41,592 nucleotides of DNA from Paludibacteraceae bacterium (GTDB lineage Bacteria; Bacteroidota; Bacteroidia; Bacteroidales; Paludibacteraceae), in assembly GCA_017546705.1 (NCBI GenBank), contig JAFYSB010000034.1, forward strand, positions 1 through 41,592. The letters run 5' to 3'. Each line of letters starts with the position of its first letter. The first letter of the stretch is position 1. This document shows, in pieces, positions 1 through 8,862 of the stretch. A program made the position numbers and the translations under genes. Below the pieces are notes generated by a model. The model saw nothing but the letters and a program-made list of their open reading frames with translations, searched no databases and had not been told where the DNA came from.

Positions 1-2
1 CT

Positions 3-347
3 CAACAATCCATACTTATCTATGTCCCTTCAATCCATGCGGAGAAGGCATCCAACATTCTTCATCTGTTGCAAGAGAAACAACACATTGGCTACAATGT
101 ACAACTATTCACATGCGAAGTCATCAATAGCGAAACAACGAATCAATTAGACTTATTTACCGTTTCTCCTGTAGAGGAATTATCTATTACCAAGCAAGAA
201 TCCATTTGTATGCAATGCGCTATCATAGATCGTAAAATCTTATGGTATGGTGACATAAATTACCTTGGAATAAATACCAAACACCACTATTCCATGCGCC
301 TTACTGATCCATCTATTGCAGAACAAGTCATTGATTTACTTTTCTAA
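3..347 (+). CDS. C-terminal end of a PLD-like domain protein (5' partial)
   Basis: An open frame enters from the left edge and stops at 345-347. It can be read from base 3 without a stop, so the gene is truncated by the window and the apparent TTG at 69 is not a start. The last about 45 residues (IIDRKILWYGDINYLG, then SMRL and a final helix) resemble the C-terminal phospholipase D-like domain found behind some DEAD/DEAH helicases, where the phrase 'WYGSINFL' recurs. That assignment is from memory of the family and is tentative. No HKD motif is visible in the part present. If it follows the usual pattern, the missing upstream part would hold a helicase or nuclease module. It shares the strand with the following DUF1846 gene, which has its own promoter. 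Confidence 0.55.
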   Translation, partial: QQSILIYVPSIHAEKASNILHLLQEKQHIGYNVQLFTCEVINSETTNQLDLFTVSPVEELSITKQESICMQCAIIDRKILWYGDINYLGINTKHHYSMRLTDPSIAEQVIDLLF

Positions 348-381
348 AACATCAATACTGTACATAAATAAAAACAAAAAC

Positions 382-412
382 TTGCATAAGTCATCATATT
401 TTTGTACCTTTG
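382..412 (+). promoter_or_regulatory. Bacteroidota-type promoter of the DUF1846 gene
   Basis: TTG at 382-384 (-33 element), exactly 20 bases, then TACCTTTG at 405-412 (-7 element). It matches the Bacteroidota housekeeping sigma consensus. Transcription should start near 418, giving a leader of about 35 bases before the ATG at 455. This also argues against starts upstream of 455. Confidence 0.8.
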
Positions 413-454
413 CAGGCAAATTTGGATACAACTATAATTTACGGAGAAAGAAAT

Positions 455-1915
455 ATGACTCCTTTTAACAACGAGAAATACATCCGCATACAGTCGGAGC
501 ATATCAAAGAGCGCATTGCGCAGTTTGGTAACAAACTCTACCTCGAATTGGGTGGTAAGCTCTTCGATGATTTTCATGCTAGTCGTGTGCTACCAGGCTT
601 CCAACCTGATAGCAAACTCACTATGCTCACGCAGCTGCGTGATACTTTGGAGATTGTCATCGTCATCTCTGCTGCCGACATAGAGAAGAATAAGGTACGC
701 CAAGACTTAGGTATTACCTATGACGTGGATGTGCTACGTCTTCGCGACGAGTTCATAAATCGCGGTTTCCTCGTTAACTCCGTGGTTATCACCCACTATA
801 GCGGTCAAGCTTCGGCACAGATGTATAGCCAACGCCTGGAACGATTAGGTATCAAGACCTACTTCCACTATACCATTGAAGGCTATCCACACAACGTAGC
901 ATTGATTGATTCAGCAGATGGTTTTGGTAAAAATGATTATATTGAGACAACCCGTCCATTGGTAGTAGTTACCGCTCCTGGTCCAGGTAGTGGTAAGATG
1001 GCGGTATGCCTCAGCCAACTCTACAACGAACACCAACGTGGTAACCAAGCCGGCTATGCTAAGTTTGAGACATTCCCTGTGTGGAACCTTCCACTCAAGC
1101 ATCCTGTTAATATGGCATACGAGGCGGCTACGGCCGATCTGAATGATGTCAATATGATTGATCCATTCCACTTGGAGGCATATGGCAAGATTGCGGTTAA
1201 TTATAACCGTGATGTAGAGATTTTCCCTGTTCTAGATGCTTTGTTCACAGGTATTTACGGACACAACCCATACAAATCACCTACTGACATGGGCGTGAAC
1301 ATGGTAGGTCGTAGCATTGATGATGATGAGGCTTGCTGCCAAGCTAGTAAGCAGGAGATTATCCGTCGTTACTACCATGCACTCAATGACTTCGCTAACG
1401 GTGATATCAGCGAGGCGGTAGTCAATCGTATCGGCCGTCTCTTCAAGCAAGTAGGTATCTCTACCGAAGACCGCCGATGCACAGTAGCGGCTAAGGAGCG
1501 CAAAGAACGCGATAATAGCATGGCCGTAGCGGCTATCGAACTCCACGATGGTACAATCATAACCGCCGAAGCAAGTGATTTGCTGGGTTCTAGCGCAGCC
1601 CTCTTACTCAATGCGACCAAGTATTTAGTAGGAATAGACCACTATGTGAAGCTTATCCCTCAAGCGATGATTGAGCCGATCCAACATACTAAGATCAACT
1701 ACCTACGTGGCCGTAACCCACGCCTACATACTGATGAAGTACTTGTAGCTTTATCCGTGCTCTCTTTGCACGATGAGAATTGCCGTAAAACGTTGGATGC
1801 TCTACCACAACTAGCTGGTTGTCAAGTCCATTCTACTGTGATGCTATCAGAAGTGGATCGCAAGATATTCCGCAAGCTCGGTATTGATTTAACCTGTGAC
1901 CCTGTAAAAAAATAA
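455..1915 (+). CDS. DUF1846 domain-containing protein
   Basis: A 486-residue cytoplasmic protein when started at the ATG at 455 (MTPFNNEKYIRIQ). The open frame extends upstream to 410, but that stretch overlaps the promoter, so I trimmed it. Length and sequence (opening YIRIQSEHIKERI, central TAPGPGSGKMAVCLSQLY, RGRNPRLHTDEVL near the end) match the DUF1846 family (PF08903), a widespread conserved family of unknown biochemical role. The central glycine-rich motif GPGSGK resembles a nucleotide-binding loop. No signal peptide or membrane segment is visible. It appears to be monocistronic, with a promoter 45 bases upstream and an inverted repeat at its stop codon. Family call is secure; function is unknown. 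Confidence 0.9.
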   Translation: MTPFNNEKYIRIQSEHIKERIAQFGNKLYLELGGKLFDDFHASRVLPGFQPDSKLTMLTQLRDTLEIVIVISAADIEKNKVRQDLGITYDVDVLRLRDEFINRGFLVNSVVITHYSGQASAQMYSQRLERLGIKTYFHYTIEGYPHNVALIDSADGFGKNDYIETTRPLVVVTAPGPGSGKMAVCLSQLYNEHQRGNQAGYAKFETFPVWNLPLKHPVNMAYEAATADLNDVNMIDPFHLEAYGKIAVNYNRDVEIFPVLDALFTGIYGHNPYKSPTDMGVNMVGRSIDDDEACCQASKQEIIRRYYHALNDFANGDISEAVVNRIGRLFKQVGISTEDRRCTVAAKERKERDNSMAVAAIELHDGTIITAEASDLLGSSAALLLNATKYLVGIDHYVKLIPQAMIEPIQHTKINYLRGRNPRLHTDEVLVALSVLSLHDENCRKTLDALPQLAGCQVHSTVMLSEVDRKIFRKLGIDLTCDPVKK

Positions 1916-1943
1916 CAACGAGAACAAGTTTCTCGTTGTTATT
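1911..1943. terminator. Inverted repeat between convergent genes, probable terminator
   Basis: Fourteen-base perfect arms at 1911-1924 and 1930-1943 (AATAACAACGAGAA and its complement) flank a 5-base loop. The left arm contains the TAA stop of the DUF1846 gene. It lies between two convergent genes. Terminal A/T bases on both arms would let it act in both directions, but the T-tract is weak. Confidence 0.6.
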
Positions 1944-1976
1944 ACCTTATCTGTGATTTGTTTTAAGATTAGAGTT

Positions 1977-3101
1977 CTAATTATCAGTACTTAACTTATG
2001 ATGGTGGCAGAGCATTAGTGTACCATCTTCGCGACGAAGATGCATTCCTCCACCCTCGCAATAGCGAAATAGTTTGCAGTTGTTGCAAGGTTCTAACTGT
2101 TTCATCCACTTGCGATTGCGGTAATCTTCGAAGCCATTCTCCCACACATCCCAAAAGTCGTCCTTGTAGATATTGCCCTGATAGTACTTTCCACGAATAC
2201 TAGTGCAGGCGGAGATACTGCCATCAATTAGTATGGAAGCGACACTCACACCCGCAGCACAATGGAACAAGTGGTCGCGCACTTCTAATTCATAATCAGG
2301 CATAAATCCCTCGCAGGAGTAAGAGATATGCAAGCCCTGTTTGCGTTTCTCGCGAATATAGTCTAGCAACTGGAGATGTTGCTCGGGAGTCAGAATAAGT
2401 TCAGGATTCTCCGCAGCACGTCCCATAGGATCGATGGTGATGAGTCGCCAGTTTCGCACACCGATAGACCATAGATATTTCTGCATCTCATCTAATTGGT
2501 GGATAGTGCGTTGATTAACGCAGGTGACGACGTCCCAGACGAGAAGACCCCTCCTAGCCTCCCCTTCAGAGGGGAGGGATGTTTTTGCTGCGACCATACG
2601 ATTATATTCAGCAGCTAACTTGATGGCGCGGGTGGCACCCTCAAAGGCAAGAGGGTGTTGGCGAAGCCAGTTGTGGTCAAGTTCTAAGCCATCAAAACTG
2701 ATAGCAACAGAGCGCAAACCCGCAGCCATAAGTTCCTTAAAGCGTTTTTCGGTAAGTGCCAATCCATTGGTGACCATTCCCCAAGGATAGCCGCGTTGCT
2801 TGAGCGCTGCGCCCACCTCAGCGAGGTCCTTGCGCATCAGCGGTTCGCCACCAGAGATGATAATCAGCACCTTATGCGGATCGACATGAGGCGTGACGGA
2901 TTGATCAATCACACGGAGGAAGTCCTCGGCGGGCATGTCGGGTGTAATTTCGCTGCTAGAGCAGTCACTACCGCAATGCAGGCAGTGCACATTGCAGCGG
3001 AGGGTGGACTCCCAAAACAGCTGTTGCAGAGGGTGCATGTGCTGGAGATTCTTGCGTCGCAACCGCTCTAATTCTAAAATAATTCGCTTACGAAGTTTCA
3101 T
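1977..3101 (-). CDS. Radical SAM/SPASM protein, TIGR04133-like (rSAM/lipoprotein type)
   Basis: A 374-residue protein. Residues 36-43 hold the CxxxCxxC triad (C36, C40, C43) that binds the SAM-cleaving 4Fe-4S cluster, followed by the SGGEPL motif at about 83-88. The C-terminal part (about 275-370) is rich in cysteines, including CNNCKLFRYC, as in SPASM domains that hold auxiliary clusters. The architecture and opening (FWESTLRCNVHCLHCG) resemble the Bacteroidota family annotated as the radical SAM enzyme of an rSAM/lipoprotein system, which would modify a peptide or lipoprotein. No candidate cysteine-rich lipoprotein partner is adjacent. Residues about 174-187 are encoded by an inserted palindromic repeat (separate entry). 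No promoter of the usual type precedes it, so it may depend on read-through from rny. Superfamily is certain; subfamily is likely. Confidence 0.85.
   Translation of the reverse strand: MKLRKRIILELERLRRKNLQHMHPLQQLFWESTLRCNVHCLHCGSDCSSSEITPDMPAEDFLRVIDQSVTPHVDPHKVLIIISGGEPLMRKDLAEVGAALKQRGYPWGMVTNGLALTEKRFKELMAAGLRSVAISFDGLELDHNWLRQHPLAFEGATRAIKLAAEYNRMVAAKTSLPSEGEARRGLLVWDVVTCVNQRTIHQLDEMQKYLWSIGVRNWRLITIDPMGRAAENPELILTPEQHLQLLDYIREKRKQGLHISYSCEGFMPDYELEVRDHLFHCAAGVSVASILIDGSISACTSIRGKYYQGNIYKDDFWDVWENGFEDYRNRKWMKQLEPCNNCKLFRYCEGGGMHLRREDGTLMLCHHHKLSTDN
2541..2580. repeat. Palindromic repeat inserted in frame in the radical SAM gene
   Basis: A C-rich block followed by an 8-base inverted repeat (CCTCCCCT at 2558-2565, AGGGGAGG at 2570-2577). 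The pattern 'CCCCTCC-TA-R-CCTCCCCTT-NN-AGGGGAGG' recalls a dispersed intergenic repeat common in Bacteroidota genomes. Here it is translated as about 14 residues (TSLPSEGEARRGLL) without breaking the frame. Confidence 0.7.
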
Positions 3102-3117
3102 CTAACTAATCCATTAT

Positions 3118-3148
3118 AAAAAAATAGCTCCTAGCCAGGAGCTATTTT
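3118..3148 (-). terminator. Intrinsic terminator of the rny operon
   Basis: Twelve-base perfect arms (AAAATAGCTCCT at 3121-3132, complement at 3137-3148) with loop AGCC. On the - strand the stem is followed by seven T residues. It lies 16 bases beyond the rny stop, so it closes the rny/zapA transcript. Confidence 0.9.
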
Positions 3149-3163
3149 ATATTTTGATGAAAA

Positions 3164-4687
3164 TTACTTCGCGTAGCTAACAGCGCGTGTTTCGCGGATA
3201 ACCGTAATGCGGATTTGACCCGGATAGGTCATCTCGTCTTGGATACGCTTAGCGATATCGAATGATAGGAGTTCGGTCTCCTTGTCGCTGAGTTTATCGG
3301 CACCCACGATTACACGGAGTTCGCGACCTGCTTGAAGAGCATAAGTCTTGGTTACACCAGGGTAGGACATTGCAATATTCTCAAGGTCATTGAGACGTTT
3401 TACGTATGCCTCTACAATCTCACGGCGAGCACCTGGACGTGCGCCAGAGATAGCGTCACAAGCTTGTACGATAGGAGCAATAATAGATTCCATCTCACAT
3501 TCCTCGTGGTGAGCACCTACGGCATTGCAAATATCTGGTTTCTCGCCATACTTCTCGCAAAGCTTCATACCGAGTTGTGCGTGTGGCATCTCCATATCCT
3601 CATCGCTAACCTTACCGATATCGTGCAAAAGTCCAGCACGACGTGCTTTCTTGACGTTGAGTCCAAGCTCCGCAGCCATAGCAGCACAGAGATTAGCCGT
3701 CTCGCGTGCGTGCATAAGGAGGTTTTGACCATAACTTGAACGGTATTTCATCTTACCGATGAGACGAACGAGTTCAGGGTGCATACCATGGATACCGAGG
3801 TCAATCGTAGTACGTTTACCTGTCTCGATGATCTCCTCCTCCACTTGTTTGGTGACTTTAGCCACCACTTCCTCGATACGTGCAGGGTGGATACGACCAT
3901 CTTGTACCAATTGGTGGAGAGAGAGGCGCGCTATCTCACGGCGTACAGGATCGAAAGCAGAGAGAGTGATTGCTTCTGGGGTATCATCCACTACGATTTC
4001 TACGCCAGTAGCTGCCTCGAGGGCACGGATATTACGTCCTTCACGACCAATGATACGTCCCTTCACCTCGTCATTATCAATATGGAAGACCGAAACTGCA
4101 TTCTCCACAGTCGCCTCTGAAGCAATGCGTTGAATAGATTGGATGATAATCTTCTTAGCCTCTTTGCTTGCGGTGAGGCGAGCTTCGTCCATGGTGTCGT
4201 TGATATACGCCATGGCAGCAGTTTTAGCTTCATCACGGAGAGCATCAACAAGTTGTTTTTTTGCTTCTTCAGCAGAAAGACCCGATATTTGCTCGAGTTG
4301 TTGCTCTGCTTTTTGGTGGAGACGCTCTACTTCTTGTGCTTTGTGTTCAACAGCCTTTTGTTGATTTTCAAGCTGTTGACGTTGCGTATTCAACTCGTTT
4401 TGTGCACGTTGTACCTCACTCTGCTTTTGGTTGAGTTGTTGGTCACGTTGTTGCTGACGTTGTTCTTGTTGGTGGAGTTTTTGTTCTGCCTGACGAACCT
4501 GGTTTTCGTGCTCAAGTTTGAGAGCAATAAATTTCTCTTTTGCCTCGACAATTTTGTTTTTCTTGATCACTTCGGCTTCTGCCTCCGCCTTTCGTAAGAT
4601 TCCTTTGCTATGTATCTTGAAGATTATGAAGCAGATGAGCGCTCCTATCAACATACATACTAGTCCTATAATTACATTTAGTAGCAT
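3164..4687 (-). CDS. rny: Ribonuclease Y
   Basis: A 507-residue membrane-anchored endoribonuclease that initiates mRNA decay. Residues about 3-25 form one N-terminal transmembrane helix ([19 protein letters not shown]). Residues about 30-190 are a long Gln/Glu/Lys-rich coiled coil. A KH RNA-binding domain follows (about 200-270, [19 protein letters not shown]). The HD phosphohydrolase domain (about 325-415) shows the HD pair in GLLHDIGK and a downstream HH in GAHHEE. Length and domain order are those of a normal RNase Y. It is last in the run with zapA, 6 bases after the zapA stop, and is followed by a strong terminator. Confidence 0.97.
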   Translation of the reverse strand: MLLNVIIGLVCMLIGALICFIIFKIHSKGILRKAEAEAEVIKKNKIVEAKEKFIALKLEHENQVRQAEQKLHQQEQRQQQRDQQLNQKQSEVQRAQNELNTQRQQLENQQKAVEHKAQEVERLHQKAEQQLEQISGLSAEEAKKQLVDALRDEAKTAAMAYINDTMDEARLTASKEAKKIIIQSIQRIASEATVENAVSVFHIDNDEVKGRIIGREGRNIRALEAATGVEIVVDDTPEAITLSAFDPVRREIARLSLHQLVQDGRIHPARIEEVVAKVTKQVEEEIIETGKRTTIDLGIHGMHPELVRLIGKMKYRSSYGQNLLMHARETANLCAAMAAELGLNVKKARRAGLLHDIGKVSDEDMEMPHAQLGMKLCEKYGEKPDICNAVGAHHEECEMESIIAPIVQACDAISGARPGARREIVEAYVKRLNDLENIAMSYPGVTKTYALQAGRELRVIVGADKLSDKETELLSFDIAKRIQDEMTYPGQIRITVIRETRAVSYAK

Positions 4688-4693
4688 ATTTTT

Positions 4694-4981
4694 TTATTTA
4701 ATGTGTTGTATAATTAGTTTATTTAGTTCTTGTATTTTCTCATCAATAGGTTGCAAGCGATTCGCATGCGCATCGGCTGTGAGATTCACCGCCATATCCA
4801 GTGCCACATACACCCACAGTTGTTCCGCCGACTTATTGGGCGCCATCTTTTGATAGTATCGATAGCGCTCATTAATCATCTCCGCTGCTTTACGATAAAG
4901 GTGCTCTTTATCTGCTGGTACGTTCAGCGAGATATGGTGTGCATCCAACTGTAAAGTGATATGTTGTTTGCGCTGTTCCAA
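4694..4981 (-). CDS. zapA: Cell division protein ZapA
   Basis: A 95-residue protein. The N-terminal globular part (QHITLQLDAHHISLNVPADKEHLYRKAAEMIN) and the C-terminal helix (IDEKIQELNKLI) are those of ZapA, which binds and bundles FtsZ filaments at the division ring. The phrase 'EHLYRKAAEMIN' is characteristic. It lies 13 bases after the small coiled-coil gene and 6 bases before rny, so the three are cotranscribed. A coiled-coil gene followed by zapA and rny is a common Bacteroidota arrangement. Confidence 0.92.
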   Translation of the reverse strand: MEQRKQHITLQLDAHHISLNVPADKEHLYRKAAEMINERYRYYQKMAPNKSAEQLWVYVALDMAVNLTADAHANRLQPIDEKIQELNKLIIQHIK

Positions 4982-4994
4982 TTATCTCAATTTG

Positions 4995-5294
4995 TCAATG
5001 TTTCAGTACCTCCAATGCTTTGTCCACTTGCGCGATGAGAGCCGTCAGTCGTTGTTTAGCTTTCTGTCGTTCCTCATCATGCCCTTCGTCGCTCACCAAC
5101 AACGCATGCGCCGTATTCAGGCGTTGGTACTCTTGCTTGAGTTGCTGCAATTCAGCATGCGACTGCAGTATCTCTTCTCGCTGACGGATATTCTCCTCTT
5201 TAAGCAACTGCATATCCTCCTGCAACTTCTGATACTGAGCCAAAAGTTGTTGGATATTTTGTGCTAAAGCAGCGAGCGATTCCATCGTGCGCAA
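4995..5294 (-). CDS. Small coiled-coil protein upstream of zapA
   Basis: A 99-residue protein (96 if the second ATG at 5285 is used) predicted to be almost entirely a parallel coiled coil, with heptads of Leu, Gln and Glu (LAQYQKLQEDMQLLKEENIR). No signal peptide or catalytic motif is present. Position directly upstream of zapA and a ZapB-like composition suggest a structural partner in division, but that is inference from context, as coiled-coil similarity alone is not diagnostic. The gap to the upstream DUF3078 gene is 8 bases. Confidence 0.8.
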   Translation of the reverse strand: MRTMESLAALAQNIQQLLAQYQKLQEDMQLLKEENIRQREEILQSHAELQQLKQEYQRLNTAHALLVSDEGHDEERQKAKQRLTALIAQVDKALEVLKH

Positions 5295-5302
5295 CCTTAT
5301 TT

Positions 5303-6319
5303 TTAGAAGCTATAGCCTACGCCGAGACCCAAGATACCCTTGAACTGAACGCGCTCAGCCGACACGCCATCTTTATCGGCTATCTTCACACCATTGTAGT
5401 ATTTGAGTGAAGTAGAAAGGGTCACGTTGAGGCATTTGAGAAATTGGTATGAAATAGCAGCATCCCAATCCACGTCGAAGTTACCGAAACGGCGATTGTT
5501 GTCGCGATAACCGATGAACTTATTCTCTGCATCAAACATCTCAGTCTTATCCCAAGCATATGGGGTAAAGAGACCAAGAGTAGTGATAATCTTCAAATCT
5601 TTGTAGGTATAGTTAATACCCCCCTTGAAACTAAGACCAAGCTCAGCCTTGGCATTCTTGTATATTTTGTCATATGTGCCGTCTGCATTTGCCTCTTTGC
5701 TATACACCCAAGTCGCATATTTATCTTGCATTTGTTCGCGCAAACCTGGATTGGCTTCTTCTACAGCATCCCCAACATAAGCAGTAGTAATCTTACCCGC
5801 TACAGGAGATAGATAAAGCGAGAAGATGGAATTAGGTTTCCAGTCAATACCGACAGAAATATCTGTGTATGAAGGAGAAAGGAATTTAGAAATGATAGGA
5901 TCTGCTGCTTCTGTACCGTCGTATGCACGACCAAAAGCAAACTGACTCTTGAATCCAGCAGAAGCAGTCAGATACCAAGCTTTGTGGAACTGCCAACCAA
6001 ATTTGGTATTAAAATCAATCACATCGCTTGATTTTTGGAATGGATCATTCTTTTGATCAATATAAGAAAGTCCGTATTCCAAATTGAGGTTGGTCTCCCA
6101 AGAGAGGTTATTTTCATTGTATAACAAACGCACTTTGCCGAAAGCTACGCCATTCACATTGTTGTTACCACCCGCAGCCCAGTTCACTAATCCTGTTGCA
6201 CTTGCGTTAAGTCCTACAACACCTGAGAAATCCCATGGAGACGGAGTTTGCTCTGCCTCTTGAGCTACCATTGTGGCTGCCAAGCATAGAGAGAAAATGG
6301 AAAGTAAATATTTTTTCAT
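5303..6319 (-). CDS. DUF3078 outer-membrane protein (first copy)
   Basis: A 338-residue protein with an N-terminal signal peptide (MKKYLLSIFSLCLAATMVAQ, cleavage near residue 20) and alternating amphipathic beta strands ending in an aromatic residue (GVGYSF), as expected of an outer-membrane beta barrel. The opening WDFSGVVGLNASATGLVNWAAGGNN and NNLSWETNLNLEYG match DUF3078, a Bacteroidota-specific family of unknown function. The second copy at 12244-13491 shares the phrases 'NNLSWE' and 'GWQFHKAWY/GYQFHKHWY'. It lies between the DJ-1 gene and the small coiled-coil gene. The 47 bases upstream are A/T-rich with no clear promoter. Confidence 0.9.
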   Translation of the reverse strand: MKKYLLSIFSLCLAATMVAQEAEQTPSPWDFSGVVGLNASATGLVNWAAGGNNNVNGVAFGKVRLLYNENNLSWETNLNLEYGLSYIDQKNDPFQKSSDVIDFNTKFGWQFHKAWYLTASAGFKSQFAFGRAYDGTEAADPIISKFLSPSYTDISVGIDWKPNSIFSLYLSPVAGKITTAYVGDAVEEANPGLREQMQDKYATWVYSKEANADGTYDKIYKNAKAELGLSFKGGINYTYKDLKIITTLGLFTPYAWDKTEMFDAENKFIGYRDNNRRFGNFDVDWDAAISYQFLKCLNVTLSTSLKYYNGVKIADKDGVSAERVQFKGILGLGVGYSF

Positions 6320-6366
6320 TTTGTTTCTAATTTTATTGGTTAATATATATTATATTTATTTGATTA

Positions 6367-6894
6367 TCAATATTGTGCGGCATCATACACTTGATCTGCC
6401 ACTTCTGAACCTGCCAATTTTTCGATGATACAGAATGCAAAATCACTACTCAATCCAGGACCTTTAGCGGTAATAATATTCTTCGACTCTACCACCAATC
6501 CATCGATATAGCTCTCGCCCAGGTAAGCCTCAAAACCAGGATAGCAAGTCGCTTGTTTACCTTGCAGTATTCCCAAACGTCCCAACACAGAAGGCGCTGC
6601 GCAAATAGCAGCAATGAGTTTATCTTGTTGGTTATGAGTTACCAGCAAGTCACACAGTGGCTCACACTCATGCAACTTTGTTGCGCCACCTGGCAGAATC
6701 AACATTTCTGCATCTGCAAAATCTACATCTGCAAACAATTTGTCCGCTTTCACTGCTATATGATGGGCTCCTAAGACGCTCTCAACACCTGTTACCGACA
6801 CGGTAGTCAATGCGATATTAGCACGTCTGAGTAGGTCGATTGTCGTGATGGCTTCGATCTCCTCGAATCCATTGTCTAAGAAGATGTAATTCAT
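6367..6894 (-). CDS. DJ-1/PfpI family protein (YajL-like)
   Basis: A 175-residue cytoplasmic protein of the DJ-1 branch. The nucleophile-elbow cysteine is C98 in AAICAAPSVLG, and the acidic partner is Glu11 in NGFEEIEA. LILPGG at 65-70 is the other conserved turn. Members are often annotated as ThiJ; better supported roles are redox-sensitive chaperone or glyoxalase/deglycase-like activities. The substrate cannot be told from the sequence. It follows the TonB-like gene by 13 bases and probably belongs to the same transcript. Confidence 0.92.
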   Translation of the reverse strand: MNYIFLDNGFEEIEAITTIDLLRRANIALTTVSVTGVESVLGAHHIAVKADKLFADVDFADAEMLILPGGATKLHECEPLCDLLVTHNQQDKLIAAICAAPSVLGRLGILQGKQATCYPGFEAYLGESYIDGLVVESKNIITAKGPGLSSDFAFCIIEKLAGSEVADQVYDAAQY

Positions 6895-6907
6895 ACTTGT
6901 TTTTGTT

Positions 6908-7738
6908 TTAGTTGAGTTTGAATGTATAAGTAATTTTACCTATTTGAGGTGTATCTCCTTCTGTAAATTTAGCTTGTCGCGCTGCTTGGAGTGCCAATTG
7001 CTGTGTGCCACGGTCAGAAATAGTGGTACCATCTGCCACAGTTGCATTGGTCACATTACCAGCCGCATCCACCATGATATTGACGACAACAATGCCAGAT
7101 TGTGCAAAATTCGATGATGGTTTAGGCATGCGTTTCACATCTCTACCATAGAGTGTCCATTGATTGCCATTGGTCACGCCCATTCCTTTCCCCACAGGAT
7201 TACCTTTCGTTCCCGATGTATTGTTCGCCGACGCATTGTCAGCATTCGCACCTTCGGCAGTACCAGCCTGACCAAAGAGAGCTGCCAACTGGTTAGCCTT
7301 ATCGATGGCTTCTTGCTCTTTAGCGCGTTGCTCGGCAAGTGCTTTCTCCTTGGCAATACGCTCTGCTTCTGCGCGTGCCTCGTCCTCTTTGCGTTTGCGT
7401 ATCAACTCTTCCTCCTCTGCTCGGCGTTTCTTCTCTTCTTCTGCCTGTTTAGCGAGTGCCAGTGACTCCTCATCCTCTTGTACCATCAAGTCGTTCTCCG
7501 ATGGACGAGCAGGAGCTGCTGGAGCAGGGATTTGTTCTACTTGCGTTATTGCATCCAACGGACGTACATCAGGCATTCCTCCACCCTCTTCGGCATCACC
7601 GAAAGCCACTACGATTCCTTCATCTTCCATTTGCACTGGTGCTTTCACTTGCAACCACCATAGCAGCAAAAAGATGAGGCACATAGAAACAACCGTACCT
7701 ACCGAAGCGATGATATGTGATTGAGATTGTTTGCTCAC
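6908..7738 (-). CDS. TonB-like energy transducer
   Basis: A 276-residue protein: short cytoplasmic N-terminus, one transmembrane helix (about 11-30, ASVGTVVSMCLIFLLLWWL), a long Glu/Lys/Ala-rich periplasmic linker (about 85-145), a Gly/Asn-rich stretch and a C-terminal TonB-type domain (about 195-276, GIVVVNIMVDAAGNV ... ALQAARQAKF ... ITYTFKLN). It would couple the inner-membrane proton channel to outer-membrane receptors, although a TolA-like role with TolQ/R is a possible alternative. It overlaps the end of exbD by 4 bases, so the ExbB-ExbD-TonB set is translated as a unit. Such a set is what the SusC-like receptor elsewhere in this window needs. Confidence 0.88.
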   Translation of the reverse strand: MSKQSQSHIIASVGTVVSMCLIFLLLWWLQVKAPVQMEDEGIVVAFGDAEEGGGMPDVRPLDAITQVEQIPAPAAPARPSENDLMVQEDEESLALAKQAEEEKKRRAEEEELIRKRKEDEARAEAERIAKEKALAEQRAKEQEAIDKANQLAALFGQAGTAEGANADNASANNTSGTKGNPVGKGMGVTNGNQWTLYGRDVKRMPKPSSNFAQSGIVVVNIMVDAAGNVTNATVADGTTISDRGTQQLALQAARQAKFTEGDTPQIGKITYTFKLN

Positions 7739-8142
7739 TTCTTTGTAGCAATTACGATTTTCATTTTATGTTGATTTGCGATATCCAAGACATGCACCAC
7801 ATCGCGGTATGGGATATCTTGGTCCGCATGAAGAGCCACATACATACTGCTATCTTGTTGCTGGATCGAACTGAGGTAGCCCTCCAACTCATCCGCAGCT
7901 ATAGTGACCGGTTTTTGTCTTCCGAGTGCCACGTAATAGTTACCCAGATTGTCAATACTCACCTTAGCCACTACTTGTTTGGTCGTAGTCTTTGCACGTG
8001 CAGTAGGCAAGTTGATTTTTATATCATTGGGCGAAGACATCGTGCTTGCCATCACAAAGAATAGCAAGAGCAAGAAGATGAGGTCAGTCATCGACGACAT
8101 CGCAAACGTAGCCTCTACCCTATTTCGTCTTTTCAAAGCCAT
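7735..8142 (-). CDS. exbD: ExbD/TolR family biopolymer transport protein
   Basis: A 135-residue protein with one N-terminal transmembrane helix. The segment SSMTDLIFLLLLFFVMAST carries the conserved Asp of ExbD/TolR (in MTDLIF) that takes part in proton conduction. The periplasmic domain follows (INLPTARA ... YVALHADQDIPYRDVVHVLD). Length is typical. The start MALKRRNRVEATF is positively charged as expected for the cytoplasmic side. It sits 35 bases after exbB and overlaps the TonB-like gene by 4 bases. Confidence 0.93.
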   Translation of the reverse strand: MALKRRNRVEATFAMSSMTDLIFLLLLFFVMASTMSSPNDIKINLPTARAKTTTKQVVAKVSIDNLGNYYVALGRQKPVTIAADELEGYLSSIQQQDSSMYVALHADQDIPYRDVVHVLDIANQHKMKIVIATKK

Positions 8143-8177
8143 AACTTCAGTTTAACGTTTATAATTTAAAGTCAGGA

Positions 8178-8861
8178 TTATGCGGGTTCGTTAAGAAGAT
8201 CCATAAACTCCATGGTGCGAGATTCCAATTGGCGAACTACGCGATCAATACGAGAAACCAAGAAATTGTAAGCAAACATTGCCAAAATACCTACAATCAA
8301 ACCACCTACAGTAGTCACCATAGCCTGATACATACCCTCAGAGAGGGAAGAAATCTCGATTACGCCACTGGCATTCTGCGCCATATTGAAGAATGTCTGA
8401 ATCATACCTAACACTGTACCCAAGAATCCGAGCATAGGTGCGCCAGCAGCTATGGTAGCCATCAAAACAAGGCCTTTCTCGAGGATACTAACTTCTAGAT
8501 TACCAACATTTTCGATAGCCACTTGCACATCTTGCATAGGGCGACCGATACGCGTAATACCTTTCTCCACCATATGTGCCGACGGAGTATCTTCTTTACG
8601 ACAAAGTTTAATCGCAGAGTCAATCTTACCCTCTTTGATATAGTCGCGAATACGATTCATAAAGGTCTTATCCTCTTTGGTTGCCTTGGTCAGCACCACC
8701 ATACGTTCAATAAACAGGTAAATACCAAACGCCAACATCAAAGCGAGTACGATCATTATCCATCCACCATACTCAGCCATAGTGAGCAGGTTGATTGAAT
8801 TTTCCACTACAGTTTCTTCTACCATAGCCACCGTATCTTGTACAGCAGCTAATGTGTCCAT
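8178..8861 (-). CDS. exbB: MotA/TolQ/ExbB proton channel
   Basis: A protein of 227 residues from the ATG at 8861, which lies one base past the pdxJ stop; an in-frame ATG at 8885 would add 8 residues and overlap pdxJ by 23 bases. I prefer the downstream start. Transmembrane segments are visible near residues 32-52 (GGWIMIVLALMLAFGIYLFI), about 130-155 (VLMATIAAGAPMLGFLGTVLGMIQTF) and about 175-200. The conserved Pro/Gly-rich 'APMLGFLGTVLGMI' is diagnostic of the ExbB/TolQ family. It forms the inner-membrane channel with ExbD and energises TonB. The tight junction with pdxJ points to one transcript. Confidence 0.93.
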   Translation of the reverse strand: MDTLAAVQDTVAMVEETVVENSINLLTMAEYGGWIMIVLALMLAFGIYLFIERMVVLTKATKEDKTFMNRIRDYIKEGKIDSAIKLCRKEDTPSAHMVEKGITRIGRPMQDVQVAIENVGNLEVSILEKGLVLMATIAAGAPMLGFLGTVLGMIQTFFNMAQNASGVIEISSLSEGMYQAMVTTVGGLIVGILAMFAYNFLVSRIDRVVRQLESRTMEFMDLLNEPA

Positions 8862-8862
8862 G

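Noticed and set aside
2541..2580. An intrinsic terminator within the radical SAM gene
   Set aside because: The palindrome is GC-rich but has no T-run on the coding strand, and it lies in the middle of an intact gene.
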